Shown here one piece after another: positions 9,276 through 21,083 of a stretch of DNA of 64,000 bases. Below the pieces are notes generated by a model. It did no database searches. It was not told where the DNA came from and saw only the letters and a program-made list of their open reading frames with translations. Source of the stretch: Lunularia cruciata (lineage: Eukaryota > Streptophyta > Marchantiopsida > Lunulariales > Lunulariaceae); contig OX419759.1 in the NCBI GenBank assembly GCA_948567375.1, positions 4,379,303 through 4,443,302 of the forward strand, in the 5' to 3' direction. The translations under genes were made by a program, and so were the position numbers. Positions within the stretch are counted from its first letter, which is position 1. Each line of letters starts with the position of its first letter.

Positions 9276-12200
9276 ATGGCAATGGTGGGAAGGATGGCCG
9301 GGGAGAGAGAGCGGGCGTTTGCCCTGCTAGGAGAAGCCAAAATACAGGGTGATTCGTCCGTGAAGACGGAAAATCTGAAGCAATTGTTGGAAATTCTGCT
9401 AAACAGAGAACCTGGGCTGACTCCCGAATTTGTTCCACATCTGATGGAGTTCCAAGCCGATCCTAGCAGTCCTGTCTTGAAGTATCTAGCAGAGTACGTA
9501 CTTTCCACTGCCCTCACCTTCCCCGCATATTTAAGCAGGCCGGGGTTTTGTCATCAAGCTTTACCGAAAATTGCGGTTCTAAATTGCGGAGAATAAGGAT
9601 TGGGTATATTCAGATTTCACAAGAGAATGAAGTTTCCATCAGAAACTAGCTTTTGATGAAACGAACGTAGTCAGACGTTGGTACATCGAAACCAGAGAGA
9701 GGAGAAAGCGCATTGTTGAGAGCAATTAGCCGTTCCGGGCAGTGAACGGTAACACTTCGTGATATTAGGAATGAAATGAGGATGACTATCTAAGCTCATC
9801 GAGCTTGACATTACTTGGTGTTATTGGCAGGATAATAGAAGAAATAGGGTTAAAATATGTGGACCAGCTGCCATTTATGGTGCCAGTTCTTATGGCTCTA
9901 CTCAGGGATAACACTCCAGCAGTAGCCAGACGAGCCATTTCATCTGGAACTAATTTGTTTCGGAACACTCTTGAACAAGTTGCTCTACAGGTACATTGTA
10001 CAGAATACCAAAGACTGCTGATGGCTTGTTGGAATATCCTGGAGTTGTGTGCAAATCTTTCTGAAATTTGTGGTGCTTACATAAATACAATTCTTCAAGC
10101 TGTTTTATTAATATACACTTCATGAGGTTAGGTCTCGCAAAGATTGTGCCCTAAACTATGTAGGAAAAGTAACCAGTAGACTCACTATCGCAGGGTATAT
10201 ACACCGGACAAGTGGATCATCGCCTACATGAGGCATGGGCCTGGATGACAAGGTTCAAGGATGCTGTTTATCCTGCTGCCTATCACGTAAGTAACCTGTG
10301 TGTGCATCTAAGTTGAAATCCCCGTGAAAATTTATTTCCTGTATGAGAGATGGAGTGAATTTGCTCGCTGAAGTGCTGTGGCGACATCATCGAAGAAGTT
10401 GGCTACTTGGAAGATTTGGACCATGAGACTGCTCTGGTGAGCTGAACAGATACACCTTGTGCGTGTTTCTGTTCCTGCAGCATGGAAACGATGGAGTACG
10501 GCTTCAGGCTATCAAGTTTGTTGAAACCACAATTCTACTCTTCACCCCTGATTGTAATGGTTCGGTTCGTCCGCCACCTCAACAGCAATATGCTGATGGT
10601 AAGGGAATCTCGCAGTAAATTTAACCAGAAAGGAAGTTCGGTAGCTTAGGGGCCAGACAATAATCTTTCATATTCCCATCCTTAAAAGCTTGGGACTTCA
10701 AACATACTAAAGAAGTCTAGGAACAGCGGGGGATCTCGTATGATAATTTCTTTGGCGTTTATTCGTGGTATTATGACTGTACATGATAACCTTTGGTGCC
10801 CTTATTTGCAATTAAGGGGTTTATTTTATTTGAAGTGCCCTCCCTGATCCATGTCGAACTTGCCAGGAGTTGCGAAAGGATTTAACATCGCATGGATAGC
10901 AGGAGGCCATCCCCTACTGGATCCGGGGGCGATGGGTCAAGAGGCTAGCAAAAATGTTGGGTCCTTGCTTAATCAGCTAAGGCCTTTTGAAAGCTCTGCA
11001 CTCCCTGGTCCTGTTGCCATTGTGTTAGTAAACAGGTAAATTGCTTCGTAGATTGCCTCAGAACCACCGCCTAGACCAGAGTGCTTCTATAGTCCACCGT
11101 CTGACTGAACCAATCTGCTTATATCTTGTCCTTTCGTTGAAATTTTAGTCCGTCCATCTTGTAGGGGAAGGAGTATGTACTTGTATAGTTGTCATGTTTC
11201 AGTTACAAATACCATCATTAAGTTTGTCACGAGTCACCTTGTCACTAACTGTCTTGTATGTATTATACTCAGGCTGTCCTGACCCTAGAACAGGTCCTGC
11301 AAATTACGAAGTTGCTTTGTTTAGGGTACTTCACTGCAGCGCCAGTAATCAACTCTAATGTGTACTTTTGTACCGTTGGCAGCCTGGCAGCAGTTGCAAA
11401 ACGACGCCCTTCGTTATATGGGCGCGTTCTGCCTGTGTTACTTGGACTGGCCCCAAGTTGTGAGAGCATAAAAGGAGGCCAAGTTGCCAGCGTGGTACAT
11501 ACGCTGAAGATCGCCTTCATTTCCCTCTTGAAGTGTCAACACTCTGGAGCAGGGCCGGTACTTACTTCTGTAAACTATCTTGAGATGATTAAGTGGATAT
11601 AGAGGAATCACTAAAAGGTCGAGAACTAGAAACTTTCTTGCTCTTCTTTATTCATTAAGCGCAGCCGTATTAATTTTCCTGGATGAGCACAGTGCCATCA
11701 TGATTAGCAACAAAGTCTCTATTGTTGCTTAAATTGTATTGATATTCTCCTACCTTGGTTACTCATATAGATAGAATCTTGTTGTGCATCTCTATACTGG
11801 TTCAAATCCTGCCGGGAAGCTCTGCCGGATGAATGCGACTTAACTCTAGCCGTATTTCCAGTATTTTTTGGTCTGTGAGCAAGACTTTCACTTACTGGAA
11901 TGCCTCAATATCCACGTGGGTAAATGTTAAATGCAGTGGCGGGATCGTTTAGTGGGAGCATTACGATCAATGAATGCAGGTGAGGTTGCAGATTCAACAA
12001 TGCGACAAATCGAGAGAGCCTTGCGGAATGCTGACAGAGAACGGGCCTCCCGAGATCCTCGGGCAGTCAAGGTTGGATGCTGTCACGCTTTCTGTCTCTG
12101 TAATGAAATCAGTTGGATGTTTGAAGAGACTCCTATTGGTGTTAAATTTATTACATCATCATAATGACTTTGCTGGAGAACACTGAGAGCACTTCCCTTC

Positions 12201-15200
12201 ACTGTTATAGTTGATATGGGAAGTCTGCTTTCTGACTGCTGACTTCAAGGACCTTACTGCGTACTGCACTAAGTACCGTTTGGTATTAGCATCAATCAAC
12301 TAATGCACACTACAACGATGCCCCGTGGTTCATTTACTAGTAGCTGACGTATACCGGTTGATTGGATGAGTTCAGGATGAGAGAATGCAATCAGTTGGTC
12401 AAGTAGCTGATGTCGCCCGGAAGCGGCCTGTGATGCAAGAAAATGGGAATCAGCAGGAAAATTCCGAAGGTAGCAATGGTAAACGACCACGAGTAACACA
12501 ATATCCAGGACCTGTTCAAAATACGCAGCGGGATGGACCTAGTAATGAACCTCCGCCAACAGCAGTGCCAATGGATACAGGGCTTACACCTATACAGCAG
12601 ATGATCTCAATGATTGGAGCTTTAGTAGCACAAGGGGAAAGAGCAGCCGCTTCAGTAGAATTGCTGATTACAAATATTGCAGCAGACATGTTAGCGGACA
12701 TTGTGATTGCCAACATGACTCATCTTCCCTCCACCCCACCACCCATGGAAGAGGTCAATGCTGGAGAAAGTAGGAGTGTTGGGGGTATCGCATCCATTCT
12801 GCCTCCTGCACCAGCAGCTTTACCCGTGCCCGTACTTGCACCTGCACCAGTAGCACCAGTACCAGTACCTGTGCCTGTGCCTGTGCCTGTACCCGCTCCT
12901 GCTGCACCCATACCCTTGACTCCAATTTTAGCAGCCCCTCAAATAGCAGCTCCAGTATATGTAGCTCCTCCAGTTGCTGTTGCTCCTCCCTTAGCTCATC
13001 CACCTGTAGTTGCCCCTCCAGTAGTGGTTTCCCCAGTAATGCCAGTTATGATCACTCCACTAGTCATTCCTGCTGCTGCAGAAACGCAGACTTCTCAAAT
13101 TTCATCTGAAGGTCGAAGAGATCCACGGCGAGTAAGTTGAAGTCATGCATTTGGTCACTTCTTTGTGGTTCAGATACTTGCTCTACTGAATATGAGTGAT
13201 ACATAGTTGGTAACTTCTGAAGCCTTCTCTGGATTCAAGTTCGAAGTTATGAATTGTATGTGCATCAGTTTGAATTTTATTGTACGTACCTCCAGGTAGG
13301 ATGAGGAGGATGAGGAACCTTCAATTCGTCATTACTTCAAAAGATTTGTGGTAGTATTTAGAAGTAGTCATCATTCTACATCATGAAAGCAGAATCACGA
13401 GTGTTGATGGAGACTTTCAGACATTCTTTGGGCATCATTGAAGGGAGTTAGACTAAGAATAGTGTATATCTTCTGGCTGTGTCAACTTTTACTGCTCTAT
13501 AGAGTTCGTCCTAACCAAGCACATATTTCCTGATCAGTCGTTTGAACTTCTGTATTACAGCAGGACCCTCGTCGACTCGACCCACGTCGGGCCTCTCCAC
13601 TTCACATACCCAAGGAGGAGGATATGGTTATGACTGACAGTTCAGTGCCCGAAATTGAGCTTGCAAACCACCTAGTAGAAGTAAAGCGAGAACCCCAGGC
13701 ATCGGCCAGCATAAGAGATCCACGGGCAGGCACACCTGTGGACTCCTCGCCAAGACCGCTACTTGCGCAAGTAAAAGCAGAACCTGTAGATGAGTTACCA
13801 TCTACTCTTGGTGCTAGACCCACATCACCACCTTGTTCCGCAGGAAATCTATTGTCCTCTCCTGCGACATCCATATCTGTTGACGCCAAAGTCATGGTTG
13901 AACCCCCTGTAGTGGCAACAGCTCCAGTTGCTTCACCACCACCAGCTCCAATACCAGCCCCTACCATATCCAAAGAAGGTCGAGTTGGCCCTTCAATGTC
14001 TTCGATGTCAGCTTCTGGGATAGGAGGAAGTATGAGTTCCACAGGTATTCCTGTTAATGTTCCAGTGCCAACTTTACCTGTCATATCACTAACCGGTGAG
14101 CAGCAGATTGCTCTTGGTAAGGCGGCCCTTGTTCGTATTTTGGAGGGACACAAAACTATCTCAGCCGCTGGTGGAGATGGCTTGCGGATTGCATTACTTG
14201 CTCGGCTTGTGGCTCAGGCAAGTTGTTACTTCTCGCACCTTTACTTTCAATAGCATGGGGAAAGTTTGCCTCATACACGCTAGTCTTATTTGCAGAACAT
14301 TCAAAGCTCACGTTTGCAGTGTCTAACCGCATGTCTTGCATGGTTAGTCATTCATAACCAGTCAGTCATACTCTATTGGTCTTAGAGAAAGAAACGTGTT
14401 GACCTTGTAAAACATAAAAACCTATTATCTTGGCGCTAGATGACAGACATGAATAATTGAGTCAGCGCATAAAAAGGTTTTGGTGGTATGTTAGGGATGT
14501 GTTGTCATTTGTGTTTGAAATTATGTCGCTTTTAGTGATAATTTACATGGTGCGCCTTTTCGAGGTAAAACTGCCAAGGTATCGTATCTTGTTCTGTTTC
14601 TGCGCTTGGGTGATAACCTACTGGATGTTGTCTTTACAGTCCTGTGAAGACGAGCAAGCACTTGAGGTCGTCCGTAAACATATTCTTGCGGATTATCAAA
14701 ATCATAAGGTTAGCTGAAGCCTAAACTAAGTAAGACTCTGCTGTTTCAAAGCATTTGAGCAGCTATACGAGAGTAATGTTGAGACCTGTGTCTGTATATT
14801 AGTTGGTCATCGAGAAAATGAGAATTGGATCTGGGTTGCCTAATTGAATCAAAGAGAGCCCGAGCAGAAAAGAATATGTTTCAGAGGAAGTGTGTTGATT
14901 TGCAGGGTCACGATTTGGCGCTACATGTGTTGTATCAGCTCTACGCTGAGCAGGCATCAGAAGAAGGAGTTTCATCTGTTTCGTTGTCTCCCATAGCCTT
15001 GGCGTATGATAAACTTCTCCTCTCTTTGGTAAGATGATGTTCATGTCAGATCATGGCTGCTACCACATCAAGTTCAATGCTTTGCGACTTATTGTAAAGC
15101 TCTTGATTCTTACCGTGCACCTGTATATTGGACGCGGGAACGTTATATCATCTGAGTTACTTGTCATGGACGAGGAATCTTATATTCCATGACTCGATAT

Positions 15201-18200
15201 GTGGAAACTGTGCTGCAGGCACAAGGGTTGAGGGATACTTTGCCTCCTTCAGACAAATCCTTAAGCAAGTTGCTGGCGGAAGTGCCAGTGTTGCCCATGA
15301 AGGCCTTGGAACTACTCCAGGGATTATGCTATCCGGCTGTTGCAACTAAAGAGGGCAAAGATCCTCCTACCGGAGACCGGATAACACAAGGTCTTAGTGC
15401 ACTTTGGAGTCTAATTTTACAGCGACCGCCCGCTCGAGAGACCTGCCTGAAAATGGCTTTGCAGGTAAGCGAGTTTTGTTCATAACTGCAGACATGCTAT
15501 TGTTAAAATGCGAGAGCTATACTTGAGACACGATAGAACACCTGCATTACCATTGAACCTCCTTGTGCCGGTGATGGTCCCCCACAAGAAGTCTCTCGAT
15601 GCCAGAAGCAATTGCTGTAGAAGAAATTTATTCCTGTTTCCTTTGTTGTTCCTTTCAAAGCTTTGGTTCAGGATTGACCTAGTCATTTTAGTTTCTCTTT
15701 GTTTCTGTTCTGGTAGGGTATATGCTTCCAGTAGTCAAAATGCCTGAGGTTAGAGTCATGTAAGGTTTGTAGTGGATTTGCCTGAGAAATTTGCAATTCT
15801 GAGGTTTATTCTTAATCCAAGTGCTGGTCACTGAAACTGCAGTGTGCAGTTCACGAGGTCGATGATATTCGAGCTAAGGCCATCCGTCTGGTAAGTGCCT
15901 TCAAGTTATCTTTCTCAATCGTTAGGAACCAGTTTACTAGTTATGTGCTAGTGCTATAAGCGACTAAATGCTGTTGGAGACTATTTTGTGATATCTTTCT
16001 GAAAAGTTTCACTCTGCTGCTTCACTGCAGGTCGCGAATAAGCTGTACCCTTTGAGTTACGTTGCAGAGAGTATCGAAGGATTTGCCTTGGAGATGCTTC
16101 AATCTGTGATTGAGTCTAGACAAGGGCCTTCTGATGGGTCCGCGAAAGATCCCATGGATGTGGACGAAGGAGAGCCTACCTCAGCTAAGAAGGTGCTTCT
16201 GGCTGCTGAGAAGATGGAATTTGAGACAGTTTCGCATGGTGGCTATAATATTTAGATACACATATTGGTGACGCTTGTAGGGCCTGCATGCATGTATGCA
16301 TCTATTCTTTATGTTTTGTCTTTGGTTTACGATGAAGTGCTCTCATTCAACTCCTCGCATTCCCACACAAATTTGATGGACTGAAGTTTCTGTATCATAA
16401 TTCTCTGTTGGATCTCTGCATTCAATGTTCAGGACAGTGACGAGCAAGATCAAGTGTCTAATGGAGACGAAACACCTGTCCAAGGTCAAGATGATGTGTC
16501 GGTAAATGAATCTGGTGAACGTGGTCCACCTCGAACCAGTAGTGGAACAGTTTCAATGACAGAAGCCCAACGGTGCATGTCGCTCTTCTTTGCGCTGTGC
16601 ACTAAGGTATGAAGTTAGCAGCAACATGGTTGTCGTCTGTAATTTTCCTATTTAGGGGCTTGTAAATGGTGGGATCTGTTCAAGCGTTGGATTCTGGTAT
16701 TCTTTTCAATCTTTAGAGATTGTCTTGTCTAAATTTCTGCTTGTTCTGTACAGTTCTTCAAACAAGCGGTATTCTAACTTTATGTCCCTTGCGTGTCCTT
16801 GCAGAAACACTCCTTGTTGCGCCAGCTCTTCTCAGTCTATGGTCATGTATCGAAAACTGTCAAGCAGGTGTTTGATCTTTCTGGCGACCATGTACTGGTT
16901 TATAGATCTGGCTGGAGTTTATCTTTCTATTTTATCAGCTTTTTAAGTGCTCTGAAAACTCAATTTCGTCACAAGCCTAGCTTAGAAACTGAGAGAGACT
17001 GTAGTTGGATGTCTCTTAGGTAACATCGTTGAGGGCCTACGTAGTACTATAGAGTCATAAAGCATCTTTCATGCACCCTCCTTGCATTAGATCTCTAGGT
17101 GCTCACTGCATTCTTGACCGATATGTTTTGGATCTTGGATGATGAATGAGGAGGAAGAAATATCACTTGCTCCACGAAGTATAAGGTGACAGTGTTTAAC
17201 TTGATATTTGTAGGCCTTGTTCTAAGAGTTGTTGCACTTCATGCAGGCAGTACATCGACATATACCAATTCTTTTCCGCACTATTGGATCATCATCTGCA
17301 GAGCTATTGCAAATCATATCTGATCCACCCGCTGGAAGTGAACACCTCCTACTACAGGTTGGTAATAGAATGCAGGAGTCTCCTCAGAACTACAAAAATA
17401 TCATGTTACCAGCTATGCGTACATCATTCCTCAGTGCCTCGGGAGAGTGCTTTATAAGTTGAATGCTATCTCATGATATATCCGTCAAAGGGAATCGCGC
17501 TGTATTTGTATTGTTCCATAATTATATTATTTGACATTGCATAATGAGGTCAATCTCCTTCTTGCAGGTTCTCCATAGTTTGACCGAAGGAAGCACACCG
17601 TCTCCAGAGCTTATTGTCACCGTTAAGAAATTATATGAGACAAAACTGCAGGTACACACTTTTCGAGCTGACTTCTGAAGTCTGAAACTGAGATCCAGAC
17701 TGAGATAGAGACTAAGTATTTGGTAGAGAAGAGTTGCTGCGTCTGTTCAGTAATTCCTTTCTCACGTGTGTGCCGTCATAGTCTGATTGGCAGTATACTC
17801 ATGATCCACATCAGAAAGTGCTGGCTCCCTCCAGGCTACTACTCTTTCATTTGCTTTCATACTCCAGTGATCTTAGTGGACTGAGCTAAAGGAGCTTCTC
17901 GGATTTATCCTATTGATCTCTCTCCACAGTAGCCTTCATGGATGAGGTCCTCTTGAAATCTCGTGACCAGTGTGAGTTGTTGAACTTTCCTATACATGTT
18001 GATTTCTGCAGGATGCAGTTTTCCTTATTCCCGTGCTGTCTTCTTTGACTAAAGATGAGGTACTTCTTTACCAAGTGTTTATTTGTGGCTTTAGAGCTTA
18101 GAGCAACGAGGCTACTTTTGATCGCTTCTCTACCAGTGAATCAGACATCTGATCTAGATACAGATTACCATCTGCAAACAGTTGACGAACTGGAGGGGTT

Positions 18201-21083
18201 TGCTCTCCTTATCACCAAGACTCAACCGGGCTTCCGTGAATTTGACAGGTGTTACCGATTTTTCCTCGCCTGGTAGATTTACCTCCTGAAAAATTTCAGA
18301 CAGCTTTAGCCCGTATCCTTCAGGTACCTCCTCTAGCCAGCCCCAGTAAAGTCACAGAAATATGCTATTCAACTTAGCCTAATGTAGTGCAGAAGCAAGG
18401 TCCTTTCCAGGCATTTTCACTCCACGTCCGGAGTAGTTCCTTCTGTCGTTCATTCTGTTCTTTCTAAAAATGATGGTGTTTGGTGATTTCAGGGATCTGC
18501 ACATACCGGCCCTGCTCTGACGCCTACAGAAGTGCTTATTGTTCTACATGGAATTGATCCTAGTCGCGACTCTGTTCCTTTGAAAAAGGTAGTTTGCCCA
18601 TAAGACTGTGTCCGTCCTTTCTTAAGGACAGTTGACAAGCAACTGGTTGAAGAGCAAGTCAGCGGATTGTGCAACTACAAGCTTTTGAAGAGATCCCTAA
18701 TTATCTATCGTGTCGTGTAGAATTGAGAACCAGATTGTTCATGTCTTTCTGTGGGGCTTGTGTGAAGGTGATGGATGCGTGCTCTGCCTGTTTACAGCAA
18801 CGCACTGTCTTCACTCAACAAGTTCTGGCGAAAGTATTAAATCAACTGGTAGGCACATGCTCTTGTTTTGCAATAAGAGTTATGATAGAATATTAGTTGA
18901 CAAGGAAACTTAGGGCGTAACGTGCTGCGAATCTAGGCTGGAACGTGGACATCTCTAGTTACCACATTCATCGAGCGCGAAAAAAATGTCCGAGAGAATT
19001 GACGATGTAAATACTAATATTCTGCTCTGGATGATTGATGTGGTGATGTGTCGATGGTTTTCGTTCACGCCCTTCTTTCGGTTGCTATAACAAAACTAGA
19101 TCATTCTAGCCGTCGTAGAGAACTTGAAAGCAAGAATTGAATACCATCTCTCTAATCTGGGTTTGCAATTTGGTATTCTTGCAAGAGAAAACCTTGACTT
19201 CGAAGAAAAAGAGAATTATACTAATTGTTTCCTCTTTGCGTTGAACAGGTGGAGCAGACTCCTCTCCCTCTATTATTTATGCGTACTGTCATTCAAGCTG
19301 TTGGTTCATTTCCCACTCTTGTAAGTTCTCTGTTGGATCTCAAGTTCGTAGTAGGTTTTGTAGCGTAGTTGACTTAAAAGTGTTTTGGTCGCTGCGTAAA
19401 GATTCATCTGATGTGCTACACCGAAGGTATCGGCATTTCTTTTTCACCCATTATGCGTTCCATGCCACTGTTAAATACGCAATACCATTTACGGGCACCA
19501 AACTGCTGCGACTTTGTGTATTCCTTCAACCTACTAACCGTGGTCTTCCTAAAACAGGTCAGCTTTGTTATGGAGATTTTGTCTCGTCTCGTTAATAAAC
19601 AGGTATATTGAATACTTCTTGAAACCGACTCACCGGATTTTCTTCAAATTAAAGTTTCTCCTCCTACTTATTCATAAAGTAAACTGTCATTTCTTTTCTC
19701 TGGTACTTCTCGCCATCCTTGTTTCTTGCCCTTGGAGTCTATTTATAATATCTACACCTAAATATACACCTCGGTTTTACCCTTTTAGAAAATCTTGTAC
19801 GAAAGTGGATTTTGAGTACCTGATCTGTGCGGCTTGACTGTGGTCTGCAGATATGGAAGTTTCCGAAGCTATGGGTTGGCTTCCTCAAGTGTGCAAATCA
19901 GACTGTACCGCACTCCTTCCACGTCTTATTGCAGGTGTCCACTGAACTTCCTTCATGCTGTATAGTCTCTTGTTTCATTTCATCTGAATGAAACTTATAT
20001 GTCGCAACGCGGATTACCTGATGCGTTTCTCCCTCTCTGGCCGAAATCCGATTGGGACTGATATATAATCCCCTTTGAGCCATGATTGGCTGCTCACGAT
20101 TACAGTATCTTATGAGATGTACATGTGTCACAGCCTATCATGATTCTTGATGAGGTTGGCAATAGACTTATCGATTGATGAGTTAGGACCTTTGAAAGGC
20201 CTGTAGAGTTGCTAGCTCGAACATAAACAGGATCACTTGCTTTCTAGAATTTATCGAATCATGCTTTAGCTGGGCAACAAGGGTCGTGTCTTGCATTTTA
20301 TTCGTTACTTGTTTCGAAGAGGATCGTGCATGGTCATGTCTTGAAACGGACAAGTCCGATTTGCGAATCTTTTCACATGGGTTTGTAGACAAAAGAGTAC
20401 CAGTTATGGACTGTTGCCGGTGTTGTACTGATACTCGTCAATTAAAAGTAAGAAATGACCAATTTTTTCTTAAAAGTGAAGTTTTGAATCAACCTTCTTC
20501 TGGATCCTCCTGTTCTGACCATGTCAAGTTTTGGTCTCACAGCTGCCTGCTGTACAACTCGAAGATGCATTTATAAAGCATCCCAGCTTGAAGGCGCCTT
20601 TGGCCACTCATGCGAGTCAACCGAACATTCGCTCCACCGTTCCCAGGTAGGTCTTATAAAGAACCTTTCGATATATATTGGAGATCAGTTACTTCTCATA
20701 CCTTGTTCACAATGGCATGTATTGCCAGTCCTACGACGGCATAGAACCGTGTTCTAATGTACGAGGTTCACCATGCATACACTCAATCTATCAGAGATAT
20801 TGTTTTGACAAGGACAAGTGTATTTTGCTAATGCTGAGCTGGACCTGAACATCGAGCAATCATTTAAACTTCGGCTACAATTGCAAAATTGGTCGCAAAA
20901 TCTAGAAGATTTAGAACATGCAAAGCCGATATCGATTGTAGCGGGAACTAAGTTTATGGTGCTTTTCTCATACTCAGGTCGTCATTGGTTCTCTTGGGCT
21001 TGGCTGCTCAAGATGAGTCAAACGCTACTCCGCCACAATCTCATCCCGAGGGTTCGGCTTTGGAGACGCTGGTGAAGCATTAA
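9276..21083 (+). CDS. ESP4: Symplekin, mRNA 3'-end processing scaffold (27 exons, 1423 aa)
   Basis: Symplekin is the nuclear scaffold linking CPSF and CstF in pre-mRNA cleavage and polyadenylation; Arabidopsis ESP4 is the relative. Exons, all phase-checked: 9276-9493, 9831-9990, 10194-10286, 10481-10598, 10867-11035, 11383-11557, 11937-12071, 12376-13131, 13561-14217, 14640-14708, 14906-15028, 15219-15464, 15843-15890, 16031-16192, 16433-16606, 16805-16867, 17247-17357, 17568-17651, 18012-18059, 18249-18323, 18493-18588, 18768-18848, 19249-19320, 19558-19602, 19851-19934, 20543-20646, 20978-21083. The N-terminal HEAT-like symplekin/Pta1 domain covers about residues 60-310 ([14 protein letters not shown]). 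Residues about 500-590 are a Pro/Val/Ala run. The conserved C-terminal block covers about 1190-1390 ([19 protein letters not shown]). Intron 9 starts with GC. Length is close to plant relatives. Exon 14's donor is the least certain. Confidence 0.95.
12790..13080 (+). repeat. Pro-Val-Ala low-complexity coding repeat in symplekin exon 8
   Basis: The exon carries short near-repeats of a GTGCCTGTGCCT type encoding alternating Pro-Val, Pro-Ala and Ala-Pro pairs, about residues 500-590. It is flexible linker sequence between the N-terminal helical domain and the rest of symplekin. The repeat also makes a long open frame on the opposite strand, which is an artefact. Confidence 0.85.
14218..14639 (+). 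other. GC-AG intron of symplekin (intron 9)
   Basis: The donor reads CAG|GCAAGT and the acceptor TTTACAG|TCC. Using GC keeps the frame, joining ARLVAQ to [10 protein letters not shown]. The only nearby GT, four bases further, would break the frame. AG|GCAAGT is the strong consensus for GC donors in plants. Confidence 0.88.

Noticed and set aside
11795-11812. tRNA B-box-like GGTTCAAATCC
   Set aside because: It lies in a symplekin intron and no cloverleaf can be formed with flanking sequence.
12720-12911. Gly-Thr repeat protein on the minus strand
   Set aside because: It is an antisense reading of the Pro-Val-Ala repeat in symplekin exon 8.
13602-14153. 183-codon minus-strand open frame
   Set aside because: It is the antisense of symplekin exon 9, a low-complexity coding exon.
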